NCBI RefSeq assembly: GCF_006483455.1
Contig: NZ_PPPU01000022.1
Coordinates: 124,001 to 188,000 of the forward strand
Origin: Methylomonas koyamae
Lineage (GTDB): Bacteria > Pseudomonadota > Gammaproteobacteria > Methylococcales > Methylomonadaceae
Reading direction: 5' to 3'
Length of the DNA stretch: 64,000 nucleotides
The position numbers and the translations under genes were made by a program. Shown in pieces: positions 39,605 to 49,582 of the stretch (positions are counted from its first letter, which is position 1; each line of letters starts with the position of its first letter). The notes below the pieces were generated by a model. That model was not told the origin of the DNA and made no database searches. It was given only the letters and a program-made list of their open reading frames with translations.

Positions 39605-41674
39605 TCAGGAGCAAAAGTGTTTCAACAATTCGGTTTGCACTTGGTAAAGCGGGTGTTGTTCGTCGTGTACTTGCCGGTATTGGCCGTCGGGACCGAGCAG
39701 CCAAGCCTGGGTGTTGTCCTTCAAATAGCCGTCCAGGTCGCCGAGTACGCGTTCGACGATTTTTTTGTCGGCAATCGGGAAGCAAACTTCGACCCGGCGG
39801 AACAGATTGCGGTTCATCAGGTCGGCACTGGAGGCGTAGACGGCCCAGTCGCCGCCGTTGTAGAAGGCATAAACCCGGGTATGTTCCAGGAAGCGGCCGA
39901 CGATGGAGCGGACTTCGATATTGTCTGAAACCCCAGGCACGCCCGGCCGCAGGCAGCAAACGCCGCGCACGATCAATTTGATCTCGACTCCGGCCTGCGA
40001 GGCGCGATAAAGGGCTTGAATCGCTTGCTCTTCGACCACGGCATTGACCTTGATCACGATCTTGGCCATTTTACCTTTCTTGGCCTGTTCGATTTCTCTT
40101 TCCACCATTTTCAGCAGGCCGTGATGCAGCGTAAACGGCGATTGCAGCAATTTATTCAGTTTGCTGACCTTGCCCAGACTGGTCAATTGCATGAATACCC
40201 GGCGCACGTCCTCGGCCAGTTCCTTCTCGCAGGTGAACAGGCCGTAATCGGTATATAGCCTGGCTGTGCGTGGATGGTAGTTGCCGGTGCCGAGATGGAC
40301 GTAATTGCGTAAGCTGTTGCCCTCCTTGCGCAGCACCATGCACATTTTGGCGTGGGTTTTATATCCGACCACGCCGTATACCACGTGCGCCGCGGCTTCC
40401 TGTAATTTGGCGGCCAGGCCGATGTTGTCCTTTTCGTCGAACCGGGCCCGCAATTCGATGACGACCGTGACTTCCTTACCGGCACGGGCGGCTTTGATCA
40501 GCGCGGCGACGATAGGCGAATCGACACCGGTCCGGTACAGGGTTTGTTTGATGGCCAACACGTCGGGATCGGCTGCGGCCTGCTTGATGAAATCGACCAC
40601 CGGCGAAAACGATTCGTAGGGATGGTGCAGCAGGATGTCCTGTTTGCGGATGCTGGCGAAGAAGTCTTTGTTGCGGCCGAAGGCCGACGGTACGCTGGGT
40701 TTGAACGGCGGAAACTTCAAATCGGGCCGTTCGATCATGTTGTAGATGGCTTGCATCCGGCTCAAATTGACCGGGCCGTTGGCCAAAAACAATCGATCTT
40801 GGGTCAAGTCGAAGCGTGCCAACAGGAATTGGGTGGTTTCTTCCGGGCAATTGGCGTCGATTTCCAGCCTAACCTCGTCGCCGTAGTTGCGCATCGCCAG
40901 TTCGCCTTCCACGGCGAGCAGCAAATCGTCGATCGCGTCGTCGTCGACGAAAAAGTCGCTGTTTCGAGTGACCCGGAATTGGTAACAACCTTTTACCGTC
41001 ATGCCGTTGAACAGGTCGTTGACAAAGGCGTGGATGATCGACGACAGAAACACAAAATCGTGCGGCCCGCTGTCGGTTTCGCTGACCGGCAATTGGATGA
41101 TGCGCGGCAGCGCCCTCGGTGCCTGCAGCACGGCGCGGCCGCTGTTGCGGCCGAACGCGTCTTTTCCGGTCAACGAGATGATGAAGTTCAAACTCTTGTT
41201 CAGGATGCGCGGAAACGGGTGGGCCGAATCCAAACCGACTGGCGTCAGAATCGGCAGCAATTCCTCGTTGAAGTATCTTTCCAGCCAGGCTTTTTGCGAC
41301 GGCGACCAACGGTCGCGGCGCAGGAAGCGGATGTTTTCGCCTTCCAGCTTCGGGATCAGAATTTCGTTCAGCACCCGGTATTGTTCGGCGACCAGCTCGT
41401 GGGCTTTTTGCGAAATTTTCTCGAACTGTTCGTTGATGGTCAGGCCGTCGGCGCTGACCAGATTCGGGTCCATTTCCGCCATCTGCAACAAGCTGGCGAC
41501 GCGCACCTCGTAGAACTCGTCGAGGTTGGAACAGGATATGCATAGATAATTCAAGCGCTCCAGCAGCGGGAGTCTTTCGTCCAATGCCTGCGCCAGCACC
41601 CGAACGTTGAATTCCAGCAGGCTGTGTTCGCGGTTCAGGTAGAGTTCGGGACTCGTCAAATCGATGGATTCCAT
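39605..41674 (-). CDS. ppk1: Polyphosphate kinase 1
   Basis: Makes polyphosphate reversibly from ATP. 689 residues in the usual order: N-terminal ELYLNREHSLLEFNVRVL, head domain, then the two phospholipase-D-like catalytic halves with KTHAKMCMVLRKEG (autophosphorylated His), GTGNYHPRTARLYTDYGLFT and the second His in FLEHTRVYAFYNGG. The end EVCFPIADKKIVERVLGDLDGYLKDN is canonical. Works against the Ppx protein encoded at the other end of the window. Confidence 0.96.
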   Translation of the reverse strand: MESIDLTSPELYLNREHSLLEFNVRVLAQALDERLPLLERLNYLCISCSNLDEFYEVRVASLLQMAEMDPNLVSADGLTINEQFEKISQKAHELVAEQYRVLNEILIPKLEGENIRFLRRDRWSPSQKAWLERYFNEELLPILTPVGLDSAHPFPRILNKSLNFIISLTGKDAFGRNSGRAVLQAPRALPRIIQLPVSETDSGPHDFVFLSSIIHAFVNDLFNGMTVKGCYQFRVTRNSDFFVDDDAIDDLLLAVEGELAMRNYGDEVRLEIDANCPEETTQFLLARFDLTQDRLFLANGPVNLSRMQAIYNMIERPDLKFPPFKPSVPSAFGRNKDFFASIRKQDILLHHPYESFSPVVDFIKQAAADPDVLAIKQTLYRTGVDSPIVAALIKAARAGKEVTVVIELRARFDEKDNIGLAAKLQEAAAHVVYGVVGYKTHAKMCMVLRKEGNSLRNYVHLGTGNYHPRTARLYTDYGLFTCEKELAEDVRRVFMQLTSLGKVSKLNKLLQSPFTLHHGLLKMVEREIEQAKKGKMAKIVIKVNAVVEEQAIQALYRASQAGVEIKLIVRGVCCLRPGVPGVSDNIEVRSIVGRFLEHTRVYAFYNGGDWAVYASSADLMNRNLFRRVEVCFPIADKKIVERVLGDLDGYLKDNTQAWLLGPDGQYRQVHDEQHPLYQVQTELLKHFCS

Positions 41675-41798
41675 GTCTGCTGCGGGTTGGATTGGGTTGA
41701 ATCGATTATAAAGGAATTTTTTCGGCCTTGGGTTACAGCGGCGCCTCAGGCCTCGAACTTGCTATAATCGCCGCCATCACGCAAATCGGATGCCATTG

Positions 41799-42689
41799 AT
41801 GAACTTCCCAACCATTGAGTCTTTTGTCGGAAATACGCCATTGGTGCGCCTGCAACGTCTGCCGGTGGTCGGCGGCAACACCGTGTTATTGAAACTCGAA
41901 GGCAATAATCCGGCCGGTTCGGTCAAGGACCGGCCGGCTGTCAGCATGATCAAGCACGCCGAAGCCCGCGGCGAGATCAAACCGGGCGACCGGTTGATCG
42001 AAGCCACCAGCGGCAATACCGGTATCGCATTGGCGATGGCCGCAGCGATCAAGGGCTATAAAATGACCTTGATCATGCCCGACAATATGAGCGCGGAACG
42101 GATCGCGTCGATGAAAGCCTATGGCGCCGAGATCATTTTGATCCCGGCAAAACAGAGCATGGAAGGCGCGATCGATTTGGCGCGGGCGATGGAAGCCCGC
42201 GGCGAAGGCCGGATTTTGGACCAGTTTGCCAATCCCGATAATCCGCGGGCGCATTACGAAGGTACCGGCCCGGAAATTTGGCGCGACACCGATGGCAAAG
42301 TGACCCATTTCGTCAGCTCGATGGGGACTACCGGCACGATTATGGGGACTTCGAGGTATCTGAAGCAGCAAAATCCGGATGTTCAAATCGTCGGTGTGCA
42401 GCCGGCAGGCGAATCGAAGATACCCGGCATCCGCCGCTGGCCACAGGAGTATCTGCCGAAAATCTACGACGCCAGCCGGGTGGATCGGATCATCGAAGTC
42501 GAGCAATTGGATGCGGAAAACACCACGCGCAGTCTGGCGGCGGTGGAAGGTATTTTTGCCGGGGTCTCTTCCGGCGGTGCCGTGTTTGCCGCGTTGAAAT
42601 TGGCCGAGCAAGTCGAAAACAGCTTGATCGTCACCATCGTCTGCGACCGCGGTGACCGCTATTTGTCGACCGGCGTATTTCCGACCTGA
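41799..42689 (+). CDS. cysM: Cysteine synthase B (O-acetylserine sulfhydrylase)
   Basis: PLP enzyme that forms cysteine, in the B isozyme also using thiosulfate. PLP lysine K43 lies in NPAGSVKDRPA; SGNTGIALAMAAA and SSMGTTGTIMG are the substrate and phosphate loops. The 296-residue length and SGGAVFAALK ending fit CysM rather than CysK. I used the second ATG (41799), because the one at 41790 has no ribosome site; the difference is three residues. Confidence 0.94.
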   Translation: MNFPTIESFVGNTPLVRLQRLPVVGGNTVLLKLEGNNPAGSVKDRPAVSMIKHAEARGEIKPGDRLIEATSGNTGIALAMAAAIKGYKMTLIMPDNMSAERIASMKAYGAEIILIPAKQSMEGAIDLARAMEARGEGRILDQFANPDNPRAHYEGTGPEIWRDTDGKVTHFVSSMGTTGTIMGTSRYLKQQNPDVQIVGVQPAGESKIPGIRRWPQEYLPKIYDASRVDRIIEVEQLDAENTTRSLAAVEGIFAGVSSGGAVFAALKLAEQVENSLIVTIVCDRGDRYLSTGVFPT

Positions 42690-42775
42690 ACCACCTCTTT
42701 TAAACTATCCGTCTTCGCATCCTGTCATGTCGGGTCGCGCTCTAACGAGCGGCCCCGATCTAACTTCTACTGATA

Positions 42776-44098
42776 ATGGCCCACAAGAAAAAACTTCCGC
42801 TCGAACCCGTCACCGTAACCATCGAATCACTGTCCCACGACGGTCGCGGCGTCAGCCACGTCAACGGCAAAGTGGTATTCATCGACGAAGCCTTACCCGG
42901 CGAAACCCTGGATTTTGTCTACACCGACAGCCGCCGCGATTATGCTGAAGGCAAAGTGGTCGAATTGCACGACCGCAACCCGCATCGGGTGGAGCCGGTT
43001 TGTCCGCATTTCGGCCGTTGCGGCGGTTGCAGTTTTCAGCATGTCGACGACGCCGAGCAAATTCATTTCAAGGAAGAATTGTTATGCGACCAGTTCCGCC
43101 GGATCGGTAAGCTGGAAATCCCGCAAATCTGGGAAGCGTTGACCGGGCCGCATTGGGGATACCGGCGTAAAGCCAGGATGGGCGTGAAATGGGTGGCGAA
43201 GAAGGGCAGGGTGTTGGTCGGCTTTCGTGAACGGCGCAATCCGTTTTTGGCGGAAATCGATAGTTGCAAGGTCATGCATCCTATCGTCGGCGAAAATCTG
43301 TTGGCCTTGGGCGAAATGATCGCCGGCCTGTCGATCAAGGACAAGATTCCGCAGATTGAAGTCGCGATCGGCGACAACGACTGCGTGCTGGCGGTGCGGG
43401 TGTTGGAACCGCCTAATTTGGCAGACAAGCAGCGCATGCGCGAATATGCCGAAAAGTTGGGAGTGACGATTTGTCTGCAACCGAAAGGCCCGGACAGCAT
43501 CGTGCCGCTGGATGGGGAAGCCGAAGTCGTGCCGAGTTATGCCTTGGCCGAGCAGGGCGTCAAATTCAATTTCCGCCCGGCGATGTTCACTCAAGTGAAC
43601 TATGAAATTAACCGGAAGATGGTGAGCCGCGCCATTGAGGCCTTGGAGTTGGGCAAAGACGACCGGGTACTGGATTTGTTTTGCGGCCTGGGCAATTTCA
43701 CCTTGCCATTAGCGACCCGCGCCGGCCATGTCGTCGGCGTGGAGGGCGATTTGCCGTTGGTCAACCATGCCAGGGAAAATGCCCGTCTCAACAATCTGCA
43801 GAATGTCGAGTTTCACGTCGCCGATTTGAGCAAGGACGTCAAGGAGCTGCCGTGGTGCAAGCAAAAATTCGATAAAGTCCTGCTCGACCCTTCGCGGGCC
43901 GGTGCGTCCGAGGTTTTGCATAATTTTAAGCATTGGCAGCCGGAACGGATCGTCTATGTGTCCTGCAACCCGTCGACGCTGGCCCGCGACGCCGGCATTC
44001 TGGTCAACGAACTCGGCTACAAACTGGTCAAAGCCGGCGTGATGGACATGTTCCCGCAGACCGCCCACGTCGAATCGATTGCATTGTTTGTGAAATGA
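42776..44098 (+). CDS. rlmD: 23S rRNA (uracil-1939-C5)-methyltransferase
   Basis: Methylates U1939 of 23S rRNA with S-adenosylmethionine. 440 residues: TRAM domain (about 1-70), cluster cysteines CPHFGRCGGC (about 77-86) plus a later Cys, methyltransferase domain with LDLFCGLGNFTLPLA, and catalytic Cys in YVSCNPSTLARDA. The stop codon overlaps the ATG of the L,D-transpeptidase gene. Confidence 0.95.
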   Translation: MAHKKKLPLEPVTVTIESLSHDGRGVSHVNGKVVFIDEALPGETLDFVYTDSRRDYAEGKVVELHDRNPHRVEPVCPHFGRCGGCSFQHVDDAEQIHFKEELLCDQFRRIGKLEIPQIWEALTGPHWGYRRKARMGVKWVAKKGRVLVGFRERRNPFLAEIDSCKVMHPIVGENLLALGEMIAGLSIKDKIPQIEVAIGDNDCVLAVRVLEPPNLADKQRMREYAEKLGVTICLQPKGPDSIVPLDGEAEVVPSYALAEQGVKFNFRPAMFTQVNYEINRKMVSRAIEALELGKDDRVLDLFCGLGNFTLPLATRAGHVVGVEGDLPLVNHARENARLNNLQNVEFHVADLSKDVKELPWCKQKFDKVLLDPSRAGASEVLHNFKHWQPERIVYVSCNPSTLARDAGILVNELGYKLVKAGVMDMFPQTAHVESIALFVK

Positions 44099-44592
44099 CG
44101 GATGCGTCGACGGCTTGCTTGATCGATGTCTCGATCGCCGAACAGCGCTTGCGTTTGCTGCAAGCTGGCGCGGTCGTTGCCGATTATCCGGTATCGACCG
44201 CAAAAAACGGCCCCGGCGAAAGAAAGGGCAGTTACTGTACGCCGACCGGCTGGCACCGGATTCGGGCCAAGATCGGGGCCGGTTTGCCGATTAACAGTGT
44301 GTTCAAAGCCCGGCGTCCGACCGGCGAGATTTACAGTCCCGAATTGTCGATTCAACAGCCGCAACGCGACTGGATTTTGAGCCGGATTCTGTGGTTGGGC
44401 GGTTTGGAGCCCGGCAAGAACCGTTACGGCGAGGTCGATAGTGGCTGGCGGTATATCTATATCCACGGCACGCCGGACGAATTGATGAACGGACAACCGG
44501 AGTCGCACGGTTGCGTACGGATGAACAACGCCGACGTGATTGCCTTGTTCGCTGCGGTGCCGGTCGGTTGCCGGGTATTTATTCATGTCTGA
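44095..44592 (+). CDS. L,D-transpeptidase (YkuD) family protein
   Basis: 165 residues, almost entirely a YkuD catalytic domain, with IHGTPDE and SHGCVRMNN carrying the His and Cys of the active site. No signal peptide is obvious in the ATGA-overlapped start, which is unusual for an enzyme acting on peptidoglycan. It could be secreted another way, or this start may be wrong, but the frame upstream lies inside rlmD. Function: peptide cross-links in the cell wall or another L,D-transpeptidation. Confidence 0.85.
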   Translation: MTDASTACLIDVSIAEQRLRLLQAGAVVADYPVSTAKNGPGERKGSYCTPTGWHRIRAKIGAGLPINSVFKARRPTGEIYSPELSIQQPQRDWILSRILWLGGLEPGKNRYGEVDSGWRYIYIHGTPDELMNGQPESHGCVRMNNADVIALFAAVPVGCRVFIHV

Positions 44593-44664
44593 GCCCCGTA
44601 TCCGAGATATGGCCGGCAATTTAAAACCGCGAAGCGTACCTGTCGATCACGGCGTGCCACCTGT

Positions 44665-45468
44665 ATGAATCGCATTGTTTTAGGCATCGAATACGACGGC
44701 AGCGCTTACGCCGGCTGGCAATGGCAGCAGGGCAAGCGCACCGTGCAAGGCGAACTGGAACGTGCCTTGAGCAAAATCGCCTGCGCGCCGATCAGTGTGT
44801 TATGCGCTGGCCGCACCGATGCCGGCGTCCATGCGCTGGAACAAGTGGTGCATTTCGATAGCCCGGTGCAGCGCGATTTGCGCGGCTGGTTGATGGGTGG
44901 CAACAGCCATTTGCCGGACGATATACGGATTACCTGGGCGCAGCCGGCAGTTGCCGACTTTCATGCCAGGTACAGCGCCATTGCCCGAGCTTACCGCTAT
45001 GTGATTTTGAACCGGCAGACAAAATCGGCCCTGCTGCGCAATCAGGCGACGTGGTGCTATTGGCCGTTGGACGAGCAGCGTATGCACCGAGCCGCTCAGC
45101 ATTTGCTCGGCGAACACGATTTTTCCTCGTTTCGCGCCCAAAGCTGTCAATCGGTCAGTCCGAACCGATTGATGTACTTCATCGATGTTTACCGCGACGG
45201 CGAGAGAGTGGTGATCGATTTATGCGCCAATGCCTTTTTGCATCATATGGTGCGCAATATCGCCGGCGTATTGATCGAAATCGGTAGCGGTAAACAGCCT
45301 GAGGATTGGACTGCCGAGCTATTGGTCGCCAAGGACCGTACTAGAGCTGCAATGACGGCGCCGCCCAACGGCCTTCATCTGGCCGCGGTGTATTACCCAC
45401 ACCAATACGGTATTGCCAAACATCCGCTTTTCGATAAGTTGCCGGCTAACGCCAAGCGGTTTGATTGA
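44665..45468 (+). CDS. truA: tRNA pseudouridine(38-40) synthase
   Basis: Makes pseudouridine at positions 38-40 of the anticodon arm. 267 residues; starts NRIVLGIEYDGSAYAGWQWQ, catalytic Asp in AGRTDAGVHALEQVVHF, then DFSSFRA and FLHHMVRNIAGVLIEIG. Followed by a tRNA-Leu gene. Confidence 0.96.
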   Translation: MNRIVLGIEYDGSAYAGWQWQQGKRTVQGELERALSKIACAPISVLCAGRTDAGVHALEQVVHFDSPVQRDLRGWLMGGNSHLPDDIRITWAQPAVADFHARYSAIARAYRYVILNRQTKSALLRNQATWCYWPLDEQRMHRAAQHLLGEHDFSSFRAQSCQSVSPNRLMYFIDVYRDGERVVIDLCANAFLHHMVRNIAGVLIEIGSGKQPEDWTAELLVAKDRTRAAMTAPPNGLHLAAVYYPHQYGIAKHPLFDKLPANAKRFD

Positions 45469-45532
45469 CGCGAACGGTTTAGCCGGCGTTTGCTGGACGG
45501 GGCCAGCCATTCGTTATTTAGGTAGATCTGAG

Positions 45533-45561
45533 TTGACATGTGCGCTGGCGATCTATACAAT
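45533..45561 (+). promoter_or_regulatory. Consensus sigma-70 promoter for tRNA-Leu(CAG)
   Basis: TTGACA (45533-45538), 17-bp spacer, TACAAT (45556-45561). The tRNA begins 20 nt downstream. Confidence 0.8.
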
Positions 45562-45580
45562 GTGGACTTCACTTGACTCA

Positions 45581-45667
45581 GCCGAGGTGGTGAAATTGGT
45601 AGACGCGCTAGCTTCAGGTGCTAGTGGGGGTAACCCCGTGGAGGTTCAAGTCCTCTCCTCGGCACCA
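45581..45667 (+). tRNA. tRNA-Leu (anticodon CAG)
   Basis: The 87-nt sequence folds as a class II tRNA. Acceptor GCCGAGG pairs with CCTCGGC, discriminator A and an encoded CCA. The anticodon arm is CTAGC-TTCAGGT-GCTAG, anticodon CAG, reading CUG. It has a long variable arm and the T arm with GTTCAAG. Confidence 0.96.
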
Positions 45668-45697
45668 TTTATTTTTTCCGGATAAATGGTCTTTCTT
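45665..45697 (+). terminator. Terminator overlapping the tRNA-Leu(CAG) 3' end
   Basis: CCATTTAT and ATAAATGG pair around 9 nt, starting in the CCA of the tRNA, and run into TCTTTCTT. The stem is AT-rich but the tail is suitable. Confidence 0.4.
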
Positions 45698-45880
45698 CTG
45701 CAGTGTTTTTTCCCCTTTTAGCTGGTAGGTTGTCCTCAATTTGTGAGGTCAGCGCAAATTGCCGGTCAATAAGTTCCTGATTTCTTTTCGTTTCCATGTG
45801 TTTGTTGTTTCCGGCGGAGTATGTGTGCAGGCTTGCTCGGGCCGTTATGCGGGGCTATTAACGAGGCGTCATCGGCAGGA

Positions 45881-46768
45881 TTATTTCAATTCGGCTAGTA
45901 ATTGTTCTACCATCCGGGCAGCTTGACTTAAGTAGCCCGAGCCGAACAAATTCAAGTGGTTGAGAATATGGTAGAGGTTGTACAAGGTTTTGCGGACTTT
46001 GTAGCCCGGATCCAAAGGGTAGTACGCTTGGTACGCCGAATAGAATTCTCGCCCGAAACCGCCAAACAATTCGGTCATGGCAATATCCGCTTCGCGGTCG
46101 CCGTAATAGCAGGCCGGATCGAACATTACCGGCTTCCCCTGGCTGTCGGCGGCAGCGTTGCCGCCCCATAAATCGCCATGTAATAGGGATGGTTGCGGTC
46201 GATAGCTGTCGAATAGGCTGTTTAGCCGTTCCTGAAGTTTTTCCCCCTGTTTTTGCAGTGTGCCGCGATGGCCATTCTCGGCGGCGAGTTGCAATTGCTT
46301 GCCCAGGCGCTGGTCGCGCCAAAATTCCATCCAGTCATGATGCCTCGGGTTGTATTGAGGAGTTGAGCCTATGGTGTTGTCGATGCTCCAGCCAAAGTAG
46401 GCTTGCGGTTGGAGGTGCATGCGGGCCAGTTGTTCGCCGAATAGTGCGGCAGCACCGGCTGACAAGGAGCGCAGTTCGATGTATTCCAAAACCAGGTAGG
46501 CGTATTGCTGATGCTGGCCATGGCAGACCACATTCGGGATGTGAACAGCGCCGATACCGGCCAATTCGGTCAAGCCGACGGCTTCGGCAGCAAACATGTC
46601 GGCCAATTCCGCTTGGTTAAGTTTGATAAACCAGTCGATACCCCGGCTTTGTAACCGATAAGCGGAATTGATGTCGCCGCCGCCGACGCTAGTCAGGCGA
46701 GCTTCGGCCAGATTTTGTCCGGTCGATTGCGCCAGATGCCGCATCAAGGGTTGCAATCGGTCCGACAT
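45881..46768 (-). CDS. Fructosamine/ketosamine-3-kinase family protein
   Basis: 295 residues of the YniA-type fructosamine kinase family, which phosphorylates sugar adducts on proteins so that they come off. Motifs: VGGGDINSAYRL (N-lobe loop), FIKLN, LLHGDLWGGNAA (catalytic Asp) and FDPACYYGDREADIAMTELFGGF. The stop lies 11 bp from nothing else; glnS begins 10 bp upstream, so it may be co-transcribed with glnS. Confidence 0.9.
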   Translation of the reverse strand: MSDRLQPLMRHLAQSTGQNLAEARLTSVGGGDINSAYRLQSRGIDWFIKLNQAELADMFAAEAVGLTELAGIGAVHIPNVVCHGQHQQYAYLVLEYIELRSLSAGAAALFGEQLARMHLQPQAYFGWSIDNTIGSTPQYNPRHHDWMEFWRDQRLGKQLQLAAENGHRGTLQKQGEKLQERLNSLFDSYRPQPSLLHGDLWGGNAAADSQGKPVMFDPACYYGDREADIAMTELFGGFGREFYSAYQAYYPLDPGYKVRKTLYNLYHILNHLNLFGSGYLSQAARMVEQLLAELK

Positions 46769-46778
46769 CGGCAGGCCC

Positions 46779-48443
46779 TTATTTTCCCCAGCTGTCGCGT
46801 AAGGTCACGGTACGATTGAATACCAATTTGCCGGCTTTGCTATCCAGGTCGTCCAGGTAGAAATATCCGGTGCGTTCGAATTGGTAGCGCGTGTCCGGTG
46901 CCGGCTTGGCTAAGCTGGCTTCCAGGCGGCAGTCGTTAAGGATTTCCAGTGAGTTGGGATTGATGCCGTCGAGGAAATTGTCCAACGTGTCCGGGTTGGG
47001 GTGGCTGAACAAGCGGTCGTATAAACGCAATTCCGCCGGGATGGAATGCGCCTCGGATACCCAATGGATGACGCCTTTGACTTTGCGGCCTTCAGGGTTT
47101 TTGCCCAAGGTTGCGGGGTCGTAGCTGCAAATGAGTTCGACAACATTGCCGGTAGCGTCTTTGATTACTTCATCGCATTTGATGACATAAGAGCCGCGCA
47201 AGCGCACTTCGCCGCCCGGCACCAGGCGTTTGAAATCTTTGGGCGGATTTTCCATGAAGTCGTCTTGTTCGATCAATATGACTTTGCCGAACGGAACTTC
47301 GCGACTACCCATTTCCGGTTTTTGCGGATGGTTGGCAATCTGGTAGGTTTCGGTTTTGCCGTCTTCCCAGTTGCTGATCGTCACTTTCAGCGGCCGCAAC
47401 ACCGCCATCGCGCGCGGTGCCCGCTCGTTCAAATCTTCGCGGATACAGTTTTCCAACACCCCCATCTCGATCCAGGAATCGTTTTTGGTCACGCCGATCC
47501 GTTCGCAGAAATCGCGAATCGCTTCCGGGGTGAAACCTGCGCGGCGTAGGCCGGAAATGGTCGGCATCCGCGGATCGTCCCAGCCGGAAACATGCTTCTC
47601 GGTGACCAATTGCAGCAGTTTACGCTTGCTGACGATGGTGTATTCCAATTGCAGGCGGGCGAATTCGATTTGTTGCGGATGGCAAGGTGTGTTCAATTTA
47701 TCCAACACCCAGTCGTACAAAGGTCGATGGTCTTCGAATTCCAAAGTACAGATCGAGTGGGTGATGCCTTCCAGCATATCCGACAAACAATGGGTGTAGT
47801 CGTACATCGGGTAGATGCACCATGCGTTCCCGGTGCGGTGGTGGTGTACCCGGCGGATGCGGTAGATCACCGGATCTCGCATGTTGATATTCGGTGACGC
47901 CATATCGATTTTGGCGCGCAGCACATATTGGCCGTCGCTGAACTCGCCGGCCCGCATGCGTTGGAATAAATCCAGGTTGTCATCGATGCTGCGGTTGCGA
48001 TCCGGGCTTTCTTTGCCCGGTTGAGTCAAGGTGCCGCGGTCCATGCGCATTTGTTCTGAACTGGAGCTGTCGACATAAGCGTCGCCTTGTTTAATCAACT
48101 GCACCGCGTAGTCGTAGAGCTGTTCAAAATAATCCGAGGCGTGGAATTTGCCGGCATATTTGAACCCAAGCCAAGCGACGTCGCGCTCGATCGACTCCAT
48201 GTACTCGACGCTTTCCTTTTCCGGATTGGTGTCGTCGAAGCGCAAATTACAGGTGCCTTTGTTTTCCAGTGCCAGAGTGAAATTCAGACAGATCGATTTG
48301 GCATGGCCGATATGCAGATAGCCGTTAGGCTCTGGCGGGAAGCGGGTGGCAACCTTGCCCTGGTTTTTGTTGGAAGCCAAGTCGGCGGCAATAATATGGC
48401 GAATGAAATTAGGCGCGGCGGTGCTGTTATCGTTGGCGGACAT
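46779..48443 (-). CDS. glnS: Glutaminyl-tRNA synthetase
   Basis: Class I synthetase charging tRNA-Gln. 554 residues, as in E. coli; [20 protein letters not shown] is the HIGH motif, and [11 protein letters not shown]-like sequence carries the KMSKS equivalent (IVSKRKL). C-terminal beta-barrel region ends [12 protein letters not shown]. The fructosamine kinase gene follows 10 bp downstream. Confidence 0.97.
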   Translation of the reverse strand: MSANDNSTAAPNFIRHIIAADLASNKNQGKVATRFPPEPNGYLHIGHAKSICLNFTLALENKGTCNLRFDDTNPEKESVEYMESIERDVAWLGFKYAGKFHASDYFEQLYDYAVQLIKQGDAYVDSSSSEQMRMDRGTLTQPGKESPDRNRSIDDNLDLFQRMRAGEFSDGQYVLRAKIDMASPNINMRDPVIYRIRRVHHHRTGNAWCIYPMYDYTHCLSDMLEGITHSICTLEFEDHRPLYDWVLDKLNTPCHPQQIEFARLQLEYTIVSKRKLLQLVTEKHVSGWDDPRMPTISGLRRAGFTPEAIRDFCERIGVTKNDSWIEMGVLENCIREDLNERAPRAMAVLRPLKVTISNWEDGKTETYQIANHPQKPEMGSREVPFGKVILIEQDDFMENPPKDFKRLVPGGEVRLRGSYVIKCDEVIKDATGNVVELICSYDPATLGKNPEGRKVKGVIHWVSEAHSIPAELRLYDRLFSHPNPDTLDNFLDGINPNSLEILNDCRLEASLAKPAPDTRYQFERTGYFYLDDLDSKAGKLVFNRTVTLRDSWGK

Positions 48444-48609
48444 GTTCGGATGCGAGTTGAGGTTTTAGATTTTTTGCGAGAACGCTGATAAAAGCTAAGC
48501 GTCCGGTCATTTTAACGAGTTTGTCGTGAGCCCGTAAAGGCGAATGCAAACCGCGATAGAAGCTGGAAAATGGTTTATCTAACTGATATATAAAGAAATT
48601 GTTAAATTA

Positions 48610-48636
48610 TTAGCACTCTTGTTAAACGAGTGCTAG
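48610..48636. promoter_or_regulatory. CIRCE element (HrcA operator) upstream of rpoH
   Basis: TTAGCACTC and GAGTGCTAG are separated by exactly 9 bp, the CIRCE layout; only the last base differs from the consensus GAGTGCTAA. It lies 42 bp before the rpoH start codon. HrcA, stabilised by GroEL, represses through this element in many bacteria. Confidence 0.9.
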
Positions 48637-48639
48637 AAT
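48610..48639 (+). promoter_or_regulatory. Possible rpoH promoter overlapping CIRCE
   Basis: TAGAAT (48634-48639) is a 5-of-6 match to the -10 box and starts in the right arm of CIRCE. TTAGCA (48610-48615) is 18 bp upstream but is a weak -35. An alternative is TTGTTA with TTAAAC 17 bp apart (48599-48627). Either would be covered by bound HrcA. Confidence 0.4.
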
Positions 48640-48677
48640 TCGGACATGTCTAATTTTTCAGAAAAATCGAGGAAGAT

Positions 48678-49532
48678 ATGAGTAACAGCTTGGCTTTACC
48701 CATCAATTTGTCGGTTGGGACTTTTGATTCATACTTGAACCTGATTGCGCAGATGCCCAAACTCAGCGCCGAACAGGAGCAGGAACTGGCTTTACGTTAC
48801 CGCGATCGTGGTGATTTGGAAGCAGCGCGCGAATTGGTGATGACGAACCTGCGGTTTGTCGCCCACGTGGCGCGCGGGTACTCCGGATATGGTCTACCGA
48901 TGGCCGATATCGTGCAGGAAGGCAATATCGGCTTGATGAAAGCAGTCAAACGATTCGACCCCGACATGGGCGTACGTTTGGTGTCGTTCGCGGTCCATTG
49001 GATCAAAGCCGAAATCCACGAATATGTGATCCGGAACTGGCGTATCGTCAAAGTCGCCACAACCAAAGCGCAGCGTAAATTGTTTTTCAATCTACGTAAA
49101 TTCAAAAAGGAATTGAGCTATCTAACGCGGGAAGATGCCGAAGCGATTGCCGAAAATCTGGACGTAGACGTCAAAACCGTCTACGAGATGGAGCGGCGGC
49201 TGGACGGTCGCGACGTGGGGCTGGAGCCCACTGGCGACGATAGCGAAGATCAGGTGCAGGCCCCGATTGCCTACCTGGAACAACACGGCGCCGACCCGGC
49301 ATTAATGCTCGAAGCCAGCGACTGGGAAGGTCGCAAGGAAGAGCTGCTGATGGATGCCATGGCGGGGCTGGACGAAAGAAGTAGGGATATTCTGGCTAGC
49401 CGGTGGTTGGTCGAAGAAAAAGCTACATTGCACGAGCTTGCCGATCGGTATCAGGTATCTGCAGAACGGATTCGGCAGCTTGAGCAAAACGCGATGAAGA
49501 AACTCCGAGCGGCGGTGACATTAGAAGCTTGA
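48678..49532 (+). CDS. rpoH: RNA polymerase sigma-32 (heat shock)
   Basis: Directs transcription of chaperone and protease genes. 284 residues, the same as E. coli RpoH; region 2 GYSGYGLPMADIVQEGNIGLMKAVKRFDP, RpoH box QRKLFFNLR, region 4 LHELADRYQVSAERIRQLEQNAMKKLR. GAGGAAG lies a few bases before the ATG. A CIRCE element upstream suggests HrcA control in addition to the usual translational and stability control. Confidence 0.96.
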   Translation: MSNSLALPINLSVGTFDSYLNLIAQMPKLSAEQEQELALRYRDRGDLEAARELVMTNLRFVAHVARGYSGYGLPMADIVQEGNIGLMKAVKRFDPDMGVRLVSFAVHWIKAEIHEYVIRNWRIVKVATTKAQRKLFFNLRKFKKELSYLTREDAEAIAENLDVDVKTVYEMERRLDGRDVGLEPTGDDSEDQVQAPIAYLEQHGADPALMLEASDWEGRKEELLMDAMAGLDERSRDILASRWLVEEKATLHELADRYQVSAERIRQLEQNAMKKLRAAVTLEA

Positions 49533-49542
49533 TAAAAAACAT

Positions 49543-49570
49543 TTGTCATTTCTGAATATTTCAGTATAAT
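49543..49570 (+). promoter_or_regulatory. Sigma-70 promoter for tRNA-Leu(CAA)
   Basis: TTGTCA (49543-49548), 16-bp spacer, TATAAT (49565-49570), 12 nt before the tRNA. Confidence 0.75.
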
Positions 49571-49582
49571 GACGCTTTCTTT

